In this document: in pieces, positions 9,987 through 21,399 of the stretch
Layout of the letters: the number at the start of each line of letters is the position of its first letter
Numbering within the stretch: position 1 is the first letter of the stretch
Origin: Chrysophaeum taylorii
Lineage: Eukaryota; Sar; Pelagophyceae; Pelagomonadales; Pelagomonadaceae
Direction of reading: 5' to 3'
DNA: 64,000 nucleotides
Assembly (NCBI GenBank): GCA_029834535.1
Contig: JAQMWT010000562.1
Coordinates: forward strand, 1-64,000
Made by a program: the position numbers and the translations under genes
Notes under the pieces: generated by a model
Databases searched by the model: none
The model's input: only the letters and a program-made list of their open reading frames with translations
What the model was told of the DNA's origin: nothing

Positions 9987-11235
9987 CTACCTTGTGTAGT
10001 AGCATGTGACAAGCGGAATGGTCTGTACACGCCTAAGACTGCACGCAGTCTCTACCATGTACCCGGAGAGGGCCAAATCTCTCCAAGACCGGAATACGAG
10101 ATTGCCAAAGACGAAAATACATGCACCAGAATGAGATCTTAAGCGAGGGTCAGAACGGTCAGCGAAACTGGCATCAGTAAAACAAATAATGGGCGAACGA
10201 AGATGATGCAGTTCAGGATATGTGCTAACCAGATGCTGAATAAAGGGCGTAATAGAAAGGCTGTCGGATGAATAGTCGAGATAATCATTCGGAGTACCCT
10301 TCAAATAGCGAAATAAAACATATAAGGGCAGAAGATGGGTCTGCTCAGGGTTGTGCATACCCTGGCAGCATTTGTTGCACAATGTGGTGAAATCTGGGCG
10401 ACATGTGACAGACAAGTAAATACTAGTGCCACAGTAGTGAGTAGTGAGGGGAATTTTTGCGTAATATTTCTAAAGTGGGAGCGAAGTCAGAGAGAAGCTT
10501 AGCAGAAGGTTTTTGAGTGAGAATGTCCGAGTAGGGGACGTCCATAGTATGGAGGTTGAGTTTGTGCTCGGCGAGCATCTTGTTTATCTTCGCGGCTACA
10601 TTCATAGTGAGGTGACCAGCGGAGACATTGTAGTGTACATCGATACCGAGAAAGGATCTGATGTTATCGTGCCAACTTTTGCCATATTGCTTCTCCAGAG
10701 CGGTGCGAAGAGATGTAATTTTTTCAGTGTTGGTACCAGTAATCAATAAGTCATCGACCGAGACGGATAGGAGAACCCACCTGTTGATAGATCGATCCCA
10801 ACTGATATAGAGGCAAGTGTCGACTTGTGAGCGTTCGAACTCATGTTGTCGAAGAAACGAGTCAAGCTTGATGTTCCACAACAAAGCTGACTGTTTGAGA
10901 CCATAGAGAGCCTTGACGAGTCGGGAGCTAACTTGGACTCTGGGTGGTTGTTCTGTATCTGCTGGATAAGGTGGTGCGAGACACGTGTTCCTCGAGGTAA
11001 GTCTATCCATACCGGGCGATCGAGTGCCGATTGGATAAATGCCTGGGGAATGTCCGCGTGCGCGACCGGGAGCTTGTGCTTCACAGCGATGGCGAGCAAT
11101 AACCGGTCGGTGGCGAGCGGTTGGTGAGGATGTGGCATAAAGGTCAATGCCTACACGCGCCAAGAAACCTCGGGCAACTAGACGAGCCTTATAGCGGTCT
11201 GGGGTGCCGTCAGCAAAATACTTGATCTTCTGCAC
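9987..11235 (-). pseudogene. Copia RT and RNase H, copy 2
   Basis: Minus-strand frames show RT segments L-V-K-A-L-Y-G-L-K-Q-S-A-L-L-W-N and V-S-V-D-D-L-L-I-T (catalytic S-V-D-D box), plus an alternative frame with H-A-D-I-P-Q-A-F-I-Q-S-A. The thumb C-R-P-D-F-T and an RNase H start C-F-T-D-A-S-F-A-D-R follow. RNase H is incomplete, where the left end of the element stops. No host function. Confidence 0.83.
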
Positions 11236-12530
11236 GAGTTTCGTCGAGATAGACGAACGGTCTGGCGGTAAAGGTTCAAGCTTAAAGACACCGCTGGAGC
11301 ACAGTCCTTCAATTCTTTGCGAATCGAAGCAATATGCCTTAACTTATCTTCTTCACTGAGTCCTTTGAGTTCGACAATCTTCTCAGGCTCATAGACAATA
11401 TCTTCAGCAGTCACGAGTTGTAACACGACATGGTCGATGTGCTGCAAGTCATAGTCCATGACTTCTTGGAGAATGTCTTGGTTCGGATCACTTTGGCTTA
11501 GGAAGAGGTGTCCGAGTTCGCCAGAATCATGCATGAAGGCATGTCTGTGACGAGAAGCTAAGTGGTAGTGCTGATGCGCTGAGATGTCCCATAAAAGAGA
11601 GGAGCTCATACAACAGAATTCTTGGTTTCATTGACGCGCATAGTACTCTGCCGGTGACAGTTCGTCGTGGCACACATAGTTCTCAAGAACAGAATTGTCG
11701 TTGTCCAGGTGGTCGACCAACACAGATGAGTGGTACGGCTTCCTTGGAAAGTCAACGGACAAGAGTTCTGCGTCGTTTTCTCTCTGCAGATCCAGTGCAG
11801 TGCCGCCCATGATACCATAGTCTTGTGTGGTATTTGCTAGGAGACATCCTTTCGGGACATCGTTCGGCGGCTTAGCATCCCTTCTACTGTTGAGATCAGA
11901 TGCGATGCTGACGGCATGGCCCTGGTGCAGAGCGCTGACACTGATGAGGAACATCAATGTGCTGGACATGTTGGCTGTGGCGCGAGCCGTGGATTGCTCC
12001 TGCTGGTATTTCCAGTTGCGACCATACTCTGAAGCGATAATGCGTCTGGTGAAAAGTTTTCCATTGTCGACACGTTTCACGATATAGAGTTGATCCTTGG
12101 GAATGCGGAATCCGCGCTCGTCCTTGAGATCTGCCTTGAGTTTGTCACTCTGGTTGCGATGCACGAGAACGGGGGTAGAACCTGAATCGCCGAGAACAGC
12201 CTCTAGGCGATCCTTTCGTTTGGGCATCGGAATGCTACCATCCGGCGGAGGTGGCCGGTTGAGGAACGAAAAATCCTGTTCAGGTGTCTCGTCGCTGACG
12301 GGACTTGGATCAGCAGCGGAGGTTGGATCCGGTTCTTTGTGCTCGTCGTCATCGTCGGGTTTGTCATCCTGGTCGTCATCATGAGTCTCGCCCTCATTTT
12401 GCGATTCCTGTCTAGCTTCCGGCATTTGCTGTTCGCTTATAGCTGGGAGCGGGTCCTCTTGCCGTGCTTCTGTTGGGATCTGCGTGAGTGCTTTGATCCG
12501 TTTGCGGTTGACTGGCATGTCTGCGTCCAC
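11178..12530 (-). pseudogene. Copia linker between integrase and RT, copy 2
   Basis: A 300-residue minus-strand frame (11628-12530) is highly acidic and Pro/Asp-rich in its N-terminal third. It then reads K-R-K-D-R-L-E-A-V-L-G-D-S-G, comparable to the start of the RT-proximal linker in other copies. A 143-residue frame (11178-11609) follows, with E-L-K-G-L-S-E-E-D-K-L-R-H-I-A-S-I, equivalent to C-L-K-G-L-S-D-A-D-R-K-A-Y-I-S-A-I in copy 1 just before RT. This supports a single pol architecture shared by the copies. Confidence 0.75.
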
Positions 12531-13648
12531 GTGGAAGTCGTTAGAGGTGACGATTTTCCCATATCGCCCCTGATGTACAAGCAGGATAGAGCTATGAACA
12601 TCACGGATAAATCGGTCCGTGCCGGGGAGGTTCGGGACGTAATTGTTGCTGCAAAGATAGAGGCGGAGACACTGGAGGGTTCCAGCTTGTGACTTTGAGG
12701 GTAGACAAAGGTGACAGGCTCGCCAAAGGGAAAGAGCTTCAGAAGCGGCGTCATGGGTGACATGATGCGCCGGGGAACGGTGCAGGTCATGTTTGTGCGC
12801 GAGGGCAGTCCATGAGAGCGCTGATTGTCGGCTTGGATCTTATGCAGCAGAGCAAACGGATGATAATACTCGGCGGCAATAGACTTTCCTTCGATGCGGA
12901 CACTGCGAAGGTTGAGGAGGCGAACTACAGTGCCTCGTGTGTTTTTCTTTGATAATGTTTTCCGCGAAGTTCCGCTGGTGTAGATGGCGACCAATGATTT
13001 GAAATTGGATACCGAGTTGCACCTTGAGAGGGTGGAATGCTTCGGGGCGGAAAGTGAAGAAAGCATCAGACGAGACGATTTTTACACTTACGTCGAATTC
13101 GACTTAATCACATTGACCACGTAGAGGATGCCAGCTAGAACGTCCTGCGCGTCTAGTTTCCTCGGGACGTATACCCATTTGTGTGCCGAGATAATACATA
13201 CAAAATGCATGATGTAACGAAAGCCACCATAGCATTTGCGAATGCTCGGGTATGATACATCCATATGGTGATGTTGGCCAGGAGTATAGGCTAGTTCGTC
13301 CTGTGACCAGGAAGTGTTCTTGTGACGAAAGCTGACATGCGATTGACAGCGCTTGCATTCGCTGCAGTCTTGCAGATACCGATCATCACCTGGGCGAAGA
13401 TTCGTTACATTAGCGGCAATCGTGCGGCGAAGAATCTCGGGTTGTTGACGATGAATGCGGTGCCAGCGAGTGACCAGAAGCACTCTTTTAGCGTGCTGAC
13501 TGGTGCCGGGCTTGTGCAAGGGGGGCAGAGCGGCAGTCGAAGCGCTAGGGGGGGATGGGTCGCTTGTCAACTCGGGCTTTCGCAACTGTTGCCTCGGCGA
13601 GGAGCGTCTCGAGGTTTTTCGATTTGCTTGGCTTGCGGATCGCATCAT
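12437..13648 (-). pseudogene. Copia integrase, copy 2
   Basis: The minus-strand frame 13088-13648 has the zinc-binding C-S-E-C-K-R-C-Q-S-H and, after it, M-D-V-S-Y-P with the first catalytic Asp of the integrase core, then G-G-F-R-Y-I-M-H-F-V. The following frame (12437-13066) continues with the C-terminal integrase part and a basic tail. Sequence is clearly diverged from copies 1, 3 and 4, in which the equivalent is W-A-C-D-G-G-Y-V. Confidence 0.75.
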
Positions 13649-13719
13649 GGTGAGAATCTGCTACGGCATTGAAGAGGTAGGTGAGGTTGATGTCCTCCTC
13701 TGCTAAGAGACGGCTGGAG

Positions 13720-15480
13720 ATGCTCAAGAAGAATTCTGCAACCTGGTTGATGTCTCCGGGGCTGGGGATGCCATTGCGCATTGTTGCCCATTCGATGTGA
13801 AAATTCACGTGGTGGTGCGATTCGTGGAGTGCGAGGACAGCGCTGTACTTGGCCTGCAGCATGTGGTGCGGGACGGCGTTGGCCAGTGCCTTAAACGCGA
13901 AGTACGGCGGGTGCTGTTGGAACAGGCGGAGCAGTTCCGGGTCCGAGTGGTGTCCGAACTTTGCGATTTCATTGAGGGTCGCATAGCGGATGTGGTCGGG
14001 AGAGATCAGCAGCAATGCGTTGGAGTAGCTCGTGTTGGTTGGGTACGAGCCAGTGACCGAGTAGCACTTGGTGCTTTTCTGAAGCGTGTCTCCGATGTGG
14101 CCGATATAGTCCGCGTAAGTGGGACGTGCTTTGGACATTATGAGTCCCTTGGGGTCATCGAGAGTAATTCGCCCTCGTGAGTCGATCGCGGCAAAGTCAG
14201 GATGCGAGCGATTCATGTAGTAACCCAAGTGGAGGGGCGCGAGCAGCTGCGAGCGGCTGCCAATGAGGCGGTGTAGGCGACGACCAGAAAGGCGGTGCCC
14301 TTGGGAACATCCAGGGAAAAGGCGTGCGTTGGGGAGAAGACTGCGGTTTGATGGGAACAGTCCAATATCTGAGGGGGCCTGGAATGGAGGGTGAGGGAGG
14401 CGCGCGGGAAGTAGCCACATGCACCGGCAGTAGCGGCGGTGCCGGTGATGGCTCCATCCAAATGGTAAGCACATTGGGACTCTGCGGCATGAAAACAGCG
14501 GAGTATGTTCCAAGCGGCGAGAGTTGGATGTTTCGACAAGTGGTTGTGCAGCAATGTGAAAACCAGGAGATGGGAGATGTTGGTCATGGTAGCGTAGGGA
14601 GTGCCGTCTGCGTCTAGACCTAGATCCGTGAAGGGCTTGTGGAAGCGTGCAAGCAGTTGGCAGATGCGTGCATTTTCGGAAATCGAGAGTTTAGAGGCGT
14701 TGGCGGGTTTGTAGGGAAAGGTGGCCTTGTGCTGGTAATAGTCCAAGGTAGAGCGGGTCACTGTGCCACGAGGGGCGGGGTGGGCGATCCAGAGATCGTC
14801 GGAGATGGTGTGACTGGGGTCAAGTAGAGGAGCCATGCTCGGAGGAGATATTAACCAAGGAGAAACGGTTTTCTCGAGGTTGTAATCGGTGAGCGGTTTT
14901 CGGGCATAGACAGCGAGGTAGCGGTTTTTGCTTATGACGTCACCAAAAGCGGAGGCATTGTAGACACCGGAGTGTCGGAAGTAACCGAAGCGCTGATAGC
15001 ATTTGGCGAGTTGAGTTTACTCGTGATGAGTGCGGTGGTTGGGGGGTACGTTCTCGACAGTGGCGTAGGTCGGGAGCGTGCAACGAACAAAGCGGATTTG
15101 TTCTTTGACGAAAAGGTCGGCGGTCACCGGAGTGGCATAGCCGTCGTATTCTTTCATTACACTCAGATGTTGACATGGCTATGTGAAGACTGCTAAGTCA
15201 ATATGAGGTAGTCGTATTTTGCCGGTTTGCAGAGCGGCATTTAGCTTTCTTAGATCCGCATAATGTTGGGCGTGCGGAAAGAGTTGTTGCGCGCGGCCGC
15301 GCATAATAGGGTTGATTTCGCAGGTGACCACGACAGTGATGCGTTTGTTGAGTCGTTTGCGAAAGGAGTCAAAGCCTTCTTGGTGAAGTCCACCTGCAAT
15401 AATGGCTGTGTTGAGTGGAGGGGGTTGTGCTTGCACAGATAGGTCCGCTGAGCCGGTGAATGCACATTGCACGACACTAC
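13720..15480 (-). pseudogene. C5 cytosine methyltransferase-like module inside copia copy 2
   Basis: Minus-strand readings give, in order: a motif I-like G-G-L-H-Q-E-G-F-D-S-F-R-K-R with following V-T-C-E-I-N (about 15320-15406); I-D-L-A-V-F-T then P-C-Q (motif IV, about 15165-15195); V-E-N-V-P-P-N (motif VI, about 15045); Y-N-A-S-A-F-G-D-V-I-S-K-N-R-Y (motif VIII, about 14930); and L-A-N-A-V-P-H-H-M (motif X, about 13870). This is the motif order of DNA (cytosine-5) methyltransferases, which methylate C5 using SAM and the Cys of P-C-Q. It lies between protease and integrase. The region is broken and is a fossil; the assignment rests on motif recognition. Confidence 0.75.
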
Positions 15481-15537
15481 GCGGGAGGTTGATGAGTTCC
15501 GATAAAAATATAGAATGATGCTGTAACTTGTTGAAGT

Positions 15538-16110
15538 CTAACATGTGGGATTGCGAGCGTGTCTTTGCGACATTTTGCGTGATGTGTGCTGCTCATCCTT
15601 GAGTGACATTCGGTTTCCGGTGTGAAAACTAAGCACAGCGCGGAATGTTTGCTTTGAATGGGATGGCAGGGACAACAGGCCATTAGTTTGGCGATTGGCG
15701 AGAACGATTGCGGTTTTGCCGAGAAGCGTCTTGTAATCATGGGGATCTGCCGTATATGAGGTCAGAAGTTCATATATATAGGGTTCGTGTGGCAGTGGAG
15801 GGTCGGTCGCTTGGACGTTCAGAGCTTTCAGCTGAGATGTCGCTATAACCTGTAAACCTGGTCTGAAGCGGGGGACGACCAGAAAGACAAGGTAAAGAAC
15901 ATAGCCGGTTGCGTCTTTTATATCGTTTGAGGAGAGACCTGCAGCTTGCAAATACAACGGTTTGACACCGATGAAATGGCTGGTTAAGGTACCACTTCCC
16001 ATACGAATGGTACGTTCAGGAATCCGTCGTATGGACTCGGGAACAAAGTGTTGGATTGCGCGAGTGAAGCAAAATGATGCGCCACCGTCAATTAAAGAAG
16101 TTTCAGTGCC
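15538..16110 (-). pseudogene. Copia aspartic protease region, copy 2
   Basis: Near 16075-16100 the minus strand reads I-D-G-G-A-S-F-C-F, an aspartic protease active-site signature (copia form D-S/T-G-A-S). A 154-residue frame (15538-16002) follows with a hydrophobic segment Y-V-L-Y-L-V-F-L-V-V. It precedes the methyltransferase-like module, as in copies 3 and 4. Confidence 0.65.
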
Positions 16111-16282
16111 GGGTCCATTGCATCCGTGCAGCTAGTTAGTCTTCTTGGATGTGTGTAAGTGGCACAACGAAAATGTGCGACTCTGGGTGAGATGGTTGAT
16201 GAGGTCGGGAAATTCGTCATCGTGAGGCTTGGTGCCTGATTGAGTAAGATGTGGTTGGCGGCGCAGGCGTCGTCGGCAACCA

Positions 16283-17209
16283 TCAGCGAAAAAGCCGACT
16301 TTGGTGTAGAGCACGCGTGTAGTCGCTGTGACGTTGTGCGTAGTCTTCTGCGGAGTCATCTTCATCATGGATTTCGGGGATGGTGTCGTCGTAGAGGCCT
16401 AGCTGTCCGTTGTCATCATAGAAACCGAGGTGACCTTGGTCACCTTTTTCGTCAGTTTCGCCTTCATCAGGTGGATCATCCTGAGGATCGGACGATAGCA
16501 CCCGAAGAAACTCCGTGGCATCGCAATCTGCTTCGGAGAGAAGTATCTCATCGGAGATAGTGGTGATGAGGTTGATGAGCTTGGTCATACGCTCTGAGTT
16601 GGACGTGTGTTGGCGACCGGCTTGGCTCAGATTCCGTATGGTTTGGAGCTTGCGACGAACTTCACGAAGGGGAACCTTGAATCGTTGGTCAGGAGTAGAT
16701 GCCTTTAGTGGATGCGGTTGGGTGGTGACCTTGCGAAGGTGCGGGTGTTCGCGTTTGTCTGGGGTGACAGGAGAAGCACGGGGGTTTTGCTTGTTCTTCG
16801 TTGGGGTGACAGGGGGAGCCTTGGGCTTAGGGCTGTCATTGATGTCATAGTACGACGGGGAGCGAGGATTGGGAGGCTTTTTAGGTGGAGGCTTCTTGGG
16901 GTGGCGTGTGAGCTGCTTCTTCCTATAGGCGTGAAGATGTTGGATGAGATCATTGTCGTCATCTTGATCGAGGTTGGCTTCCGTGAGAAAGACGGCAACA
17001 GGGTCGGTGTCTTCATTGGAGGCTTCATTGGGATCCGAAGGGATGTCATCTTCAGAGGGGGAGGTGTCATCATCGTCTTCGGCGAGGTGGAGACCATGAC
17101 GGCGGGAGCGAAAACGTGGATTGTCATTGTCTTTAGTCGGCAGACGACCAAAGTCAGTGACGAATCGCAACGGCTTGAAGTTCAGGGTTGGATGAGGCTT
17201 GTGACCCAC
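16283..17209 (-). pseudogene. Gag-like acidic and proline-rich ORF, copy 2
   Basis: A 308-residue minus-strand frame. Residues about 40-85 are Asp/Glu-rich; about 95-185 are Lys/Pro-rich with K-K-P-P-P-K-K-P-P, a nucleic-acid-binding character; a helical segment follows (about 190-240, V-R-R-K-L-Q-T-I-R-N-L), then a second acidic tail. It lies immediately upstream of protease, so gag C-terminus is the best call. The methionine at 17209 may not be the true start, because the neighbouring gag-like block lies on the other strand. Confidence 0.55.
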
Positions 17210-18715
17210 CTAGCGCCGTCCTCAAGTCAATGGACTCCGCACAAGTCACACCCCAGATGCTTTCGTTTCGCGTTATGCAGTTGTTCGTCGAACATCTGAT
17301 GCCTGAAACAGGCATAACGCAATACTTCCTGCAGGGCTTCTACACGTGGGAATCCGTCTTGCGCGGATCTAATGATCTCTTCTCAGCCACTGCATCAAAG
17401 AATACGACAAGGACCCCGACCACCACGCTACAACAGGGAACACGCAAGATTTCCAAGGCCGTTGCGTCTGCACCGAGGTCCTGTTCCGCCGGCTGCGGTG
17501 CTTCCACGCGCAGTGCGCCCGCGTCATGTGTCGTGTGACCCGGAAGCATACCTGGCTCCACCACATCTCAACGGAGATCCAGCTGCGGCGCCTCGGCCTC
17601 GAGTCCATCGACGTCTACGTCACGCGCCGCCAGCTCCGCTGGGCCGGTCACGTCGCCCGCATGCCCTTCTCCCGACTCCCTCGCAAGATGCTCTCGTCTT
17701 GGGTCCGCTCCAAGCGCCCACCGGGGCTCCGCAGATGACGTACGGGAGGACGCTCGCCAAGGCACTCCGGAAATGCGACATCCCCTTCAACTCGTGGCAC
17801 GACCTCGCACAAGACCGCGCGCAGTGGCGGTCCGCCATCAACGCCTTTTCATCCCTCGCCTCTACCCCAACTGTGTGATTTTGCTCTGTGATCCTGGACC
17901 GGCTCCTGCCGGCCCAGCCTGGCTCCCATGCCCGGGAGAGGTCCGAAGTTAGTTAGTTAGTTGCGTCTACTACAAAGGTGTCTACCGCAAGTTCGGCAAA
18001 CACTTCCTGGAGAACGTCTACGAGCCTAAGCTCCAAGAACTTAAAGACCAAGACAAGGACACGACCGATACGACAAAAGGAAAGATGTATCCGATCACCC
18101 AACCTCACCTCCAAGGAAAAGAAGCCGACTTCATCGTGTACCTCCGCGAGACCGTGCACCCCCTCTTTCGCCGTTTCCTACATGCCGGTAGCGACTCCGT
18201 CAAGCACCCAGCATACGACGAAATCGACGCACTCGGATCATCCCATCCGATAGGACTCGAATTTGTGATCCAAGTCCGCCTCGCACTTGACCAGCACACG
18301 GGCCAGAACCAAGTCCACCATGCGCATTATGTTTATAATGCCTTTCCTGGACACGCCGTTCAACCCAGAGATCCACGAGCCTGCGCACTATATCGATTAT
18401 ATGCGTCATGTCCAGCAGCAACTTCGCCAGATCACAAACGATGCCTCTCTCCAACTTCCCGATGACAAGACCCTCGAGGAAATCCACCAAATCCTTCGCT
18501 TCAAGTACCCCCCAAGCTTGCTTGACTCCCGCGCCCCAACGCATATCAAGGGCTTCGCGCGTCTTGCCAACTGTCTGCGTACTCCAAACGACTCGCTATT
18601 ACTCGACGAAGACAAAGAAGCTATTCACCACCTTCCCAAGTTGGTCGCCCGCATCACGGTTATCTCCACCTTCGAGCGCAACTTTTGGGCTCACATAGCC
18701 TTGGTCTTAGGGTCT
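17210..18715 (+). pseudogene. Gag-like block in opposite orientation within copy 2
   Basis: Plus-strand frames read Q-M-L-S-F-R-V-M-Q-L-F-V-E-H-L-M (about 17250), then after a LINE insertion G-K-E-A-D-F-I-V-Y-L-R-E-T-V-H-P-L-F (about 18115) and Y-I-D-Y-M-R-H-V-Q-Q-Q-L-R-Q-I-T-N-D-A (about 18390-18440). The helical, capsid-like character and the position between gag-like segments of copy 2 suggest gag capsid. It lies on the strand opposite its neighbours, so copy 2 is rearranged here or a piece of a second copy is present. Confidence 0.55.
17470..17959 (+). mobile_element. 5'-truncated LINE (family A) with 9-bp target-site duplication
   Basis: GTTGCGTCT occurs at 17461-17469 and again at 17960-17968, bounding a LINE 3' end. 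The plus strand encodes the LINE ORF2 C-terminus: R-L-R-C-F-H-A-Q-C-A-R-V-M-C-R-V-T-R, L-G-L-E-S-I-D-V-Y, R-R-Q-L-R-W-A-G-H-V-A-R-M-P and L-A-Q-D-R-A-Q-W-R-S. The 3' UTR has two hairpins (CCGGCTCCTGCCGG; GGCTCCCATGCCCGGGAG) and a (TTAG)n tail. The endonuclease and RT core are absent because of 5' truncation. It inserted into the gag-like block of copy 2. Confidence 0.88.
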
Positions 18716-18960
18716 TGTTGAGCTGGAGAGGGGGGTGGAGCCGCAGCAGCGACGGCAGGTGGTGGTGCTCCTTGCGTAGCTTGCATTTGTCTCAGCATAT
18801 CGCGAAGATCTTGAATGTCTGGTTTTTGTGCTGCCACCTCCCTTTGATGCCGAGCTTCGTACGCTTGAGCTTGTTGTTGCATGTCTCTTTGGTACTTTGC
18901 TTCTAAGCGAGCTTCTTGTTCTTTTATCTCCTTTTGTTTGGGTTCAGGAATGTCAGGGAG
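18691..18960 (-). pseudogene. Gag N-terminal coiled-coil segment, copy 2
   Basis: On the minus strand, just inside the LTR, the reading is rich in Glu/Gln/Lys/Ala: K-E-I-K-E-Q-E-A-R-L-E-A-K-Y, then M-Q-Q-Q-A-Q-A-Y-E-A-R-H-Q, then an Ala/Pro stretch. This is a likely coiled coil at the start of gag. It follows the LTR at 19017-19205 at the spacing expected for a leader and first ORF. Confidence 0.55.
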
Positions 18961-19016
18961 CGGAACTCTTCTGGAGATCCTGGTACTCTGCTGATACCGG
19001 GACTGGTGCCCAATAC

Positions 19017-19205
19017 CTAGAGAACAGTAATTTCAACTGTATTACCCTTCAGCAGAGTCGAGAGCAGTGGTAGTCTGTTCTCGTACCTGTCTCTAACAAC
19101 GAGAACAGCCGGTGTGAATAACACAGCGTTTTCTTAAATCAAAAGGTGGTAAAATTAAGGGAACTAACCCTAGGATATGAGGTTACTAACCCTAATTCAA
19201 ATTTT
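19017..19205 (-). mobile_element. LTR of copia copy 2 (5' LTR on minus strand)
   Basis: The segment starts CTAGAGAACAGTAA and ends near CTAACCCTAATTCAAATTTTC. The LTRs at 50750-50923 and 58395-58570 have the same start and a similar end, but the middle differs, so this is a related but distinct LTR subfamily. Its position directly outside the gag start of copy 2 makes it the 5' LTR. No partner is seen because the other end of copy 2 is truncated. Confidence 0.6.
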
Positions 19206-19401
19206 CTATCTCTACACTGGTACACCTAAAACCCAGTTCAATTCTAGACGCTTGCGAAATGCTAAGGACGGGAGCCGACATTTTGCTCGCAGTGATTATT
19301 TTCGCCCTGGTGACTCTTACGTTACCAAGACCCTTCATTGTCCTTAACAAAATGATAAGCCAGTATACGCGCGCACTTTTGATTGCCCCTCTCGATCAGA
19401 T

Positions 19402-20004
19402 ATGAAGTTACTTGATCGCACCAAACATACAGTGCGTGCGCTTGAAGAGCAGTATAAGGAGCTCTCTCGCCATGCCCCTCATAACGCAACAACCACGCAA
19501 TTGCAGGACAACATCGATAAACTATTGAATACATTGCGGCACTCTGCGGACATTATCACTACACGCGCTTCTGAAGATAATACTGAAGTACTCCGGCTTC
19601 ACGGGCAACTTAACTACGCAGAGGACATCGTTCATGACGTGTTCACACACCTGCTTTCGACCGAAACGTCGTTAAACTATGGAACAGAGCAAGTGACCGC
19701 CTCAGTTCCCAATTCGACTTCCAACGCTACTGGTTCCGATGGTACTCCTACCGCCGCTTCTACGTCTACCGTGCGTCTACACGTCACTGAAGATGCTGAT
19801 GCGCAGCTTCCGTCCGAACAACTACAAATACTATCATCACGTGTAATGGCTGCTATGTGGCGTGCTAACACTTCATCACCACAAACGACCCGGCCTAACA
19901 CTTCTGGGACGCAACCTACGAATGCTGAACCCTCTTCCCGTTCGATATCCTATATGGTCTTGGTGCTGACAATGGTGAATCCACTGCTCCCATGGTTCCT
20001 ATAG
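19402..20004 (+). pseudogene. Gag C-terminal region, copy 3
   Basis: A 200-residue frame with helical N-terminal half (M-K-L-L-D-R-T-K-H-T-V-R-A-L-E-E-Q-Y-K-E) nearly identical in pattern to copy 4 at 42426-42650. It then shows S-T-E-T-S-L-N-Y-G-T (19657-19686), a peptide repeated near other module boundaries, then a Ser/Thr-rich stretch. Immediately downstream is the protease region. Confidence 0.65.
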
Positions 20005-20534
20005 CGCATACTCGCGTTATTGCTGCTCCTAAGTTGTCGGAGCAGCCCAGTTTGTTCGCAGCTAGCATATTTTCAACCAGTGTCAACAGCGGAAATGCTT
20101 TCCTTACAAAATACAAAAGAGACCATGACCTTCCCCCTCAATTTCAATTGATTTACCTATATAGCTGTGCGTCTATATCGTTGATGACGACGCTTGACTT
20201 GGAGATGCCAGCTCACATTGTCCCTGTTGATCCTGAAATTGCGCCTGTTATTTAAACCGATACAGGTCAACAGCAAATTTCGCATATTATGCGGACGAAA
20301 ACTAACGTCTCACCACCACCTGCTCATCCTGAAGTAGGTTATGGGAAAATCGACCACGCAGTCTTCTTGCCACCTGTCAAAGGTCGCCATCTATTTATCC
20401 TCAATGCATCAGAATGGAACAAGGCGCATTTAACCGTCACTCTCAACAGTAGTGAGAGCCCAAACACCTCCTACATCACAAGTACCATTGACAAAGATGT
20501 CAAGGTCCCCATCCATTTTGTGGACCATGACTAG
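19992..20534 (+). pseudogene. Copia protease region, copy 3
   Basis: The frames at 19992-20255 and 20289-20534 correspond to 43020-43643 of copy 4. The active-site region aligns with copy 4, where L-D-S-S-A-S-I-S-L-M fits the aspartic protease D-S/T-G-A-S signature. The second frame continues with K-G-R-H-L-F-I-L-N-A-S-E-W-N-K-A. In the element this enzyme would process the polyprotein. Confidence 0.55.
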
Positions 20535-20701
20535 CCAGCTTTACCTTGTTTGCCCTACACTCTTGCTCGTGACAGGAATATGGAGCTACGTTCCTTGGCC
20601 TTCCTTCTCAAACGCTTTAACGAGAATCTCGACTTACAGCATTACTACGCATACTTGATGCGTAAACTGCCGTCGCGACCCTCTGTTGTTCAACATACGG
20701 C

Positions 20702-21305
20702 AACTACCTAACTAAGTAGAGGCCAGCCCAATGCATGGGGCGTAGGCTACTCCCAGCGCCATGGCGCGTGCGAGTAGTTTCACTGGGTGATGAGATGGGG
20801 GGGGGGTAGAAAGGGGGATTGAGGGCGAGTTGATTTGTTGTTACCAGTTGTCACGGAGCGAGGGAGTACCAGGTCGCTGCGGGTATATGGAACTGGCGGA
20901 GTGCCTTGTTGAGACCACGGCCGTACGTGAACTGTGGGGACCCGCGGGGACGTTTGGAGGCGCACCAGGAGGTGAGCATTTTCCGAGGGAGGCGATGCCA
21001 GGGCATCCGGGCAACGTGGCCTGCCCAGCGAAGTTGTCGGCGCGAGATGTAAATGTCGATAGTCTCCAGGCCGAGGCGCCGGAGGAGGGTTGAAGTTTTG
21101 ATATGATGTTGCCAGGTCTGGCGACGCGTAACGCGGCACATCGCGCGTGCGCAATGTGCGTGAAAGCATCGTAGACGATTGTAGACAACCTCAGTTAGGC
21201 ACCATGATTCCGCGCCGTGAAGGAGGATGGCGAGGATAAGACCGACGTAGACAATTCGTTTGGCTCGGCAGAGACGTATTTCGAGCCCGAAACGTGGTGA
21301 CGGTA
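20702..21305 (-). mobile_element. 5'-truncated LINE (family B), minus strand
   Basis: The minus strand encodes a LINE ORF2 C-terminal region: R-I-V-Y-V-G-L-I-L-A-I-L-L-H-G-A-E-S-W, M-C-R-V-T-R-R-Q-T-W-Q-H-H, R-R-Q-L-R-W-A-G-H-V-A-R-M-P-W and F-T-Y-G-R-G-L-N-K-A-L-R. The 3' end at 20702-20770 contains GCGCCATGGCGC and CCCAATGCATGGGG palindromes and a short TAGTTAGG-like tail, matching the copy at 26690-27503 but not family A. It interrupts copy 3 between protease and methyltransferase, judged by comparison with 43733-43800 of copy 4. Confidence 0.85.
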
Positions 21306-21399
21306 AAATAACGAGTTTGTGCGCAAGAACACAATTCCGCCAGCATGACCGCATTCCCGACCAGTATTCCTTTCTGTTGAGAATAGTCAATCCCGCAAA

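Larger units (their letters stand above)
9987..18960 (-). mobile_element. Ty1/copia-like LTR retrotransposon fossil, copy 2 (minus), methyltransferase-bearing
   Basis: Read on the minus strand from right to left: a gag-like N-terminal segment (18691-18960), a gag-like acidic/proline-rich region (16283-17209), an aspartic protease signature I-D-G-G-A-S (about 16080), a C5 cytosine methyltransferase-like module (about 13720-15480), integrase (12437-13648), linker, RT (10423-11235) and RNase H (9987-10415). The 5' LTR is at about 19017-19205, and the 3' end is lost within RNase H. A gag-like block at 17210-18715 lies in the opposite orientation, so the element is rearranged. It is broken in many places and looks old. 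Its lineage differs from copies 1, 3 and 4. Confidence 0.85.

Noticed and set aside
12097-12384. Plus-strand Ser/Leu-rich ORF
   Set aside because: Antisense of the acidic linker ORF of copy 2 on the minus strand.
16515-17299. Plus-strand frames of 111 and 195 residues
   Set aside because: They are opposite the gag-like minus-strand ORF of copy 2 and have Val/Gly-rich antisense composition.
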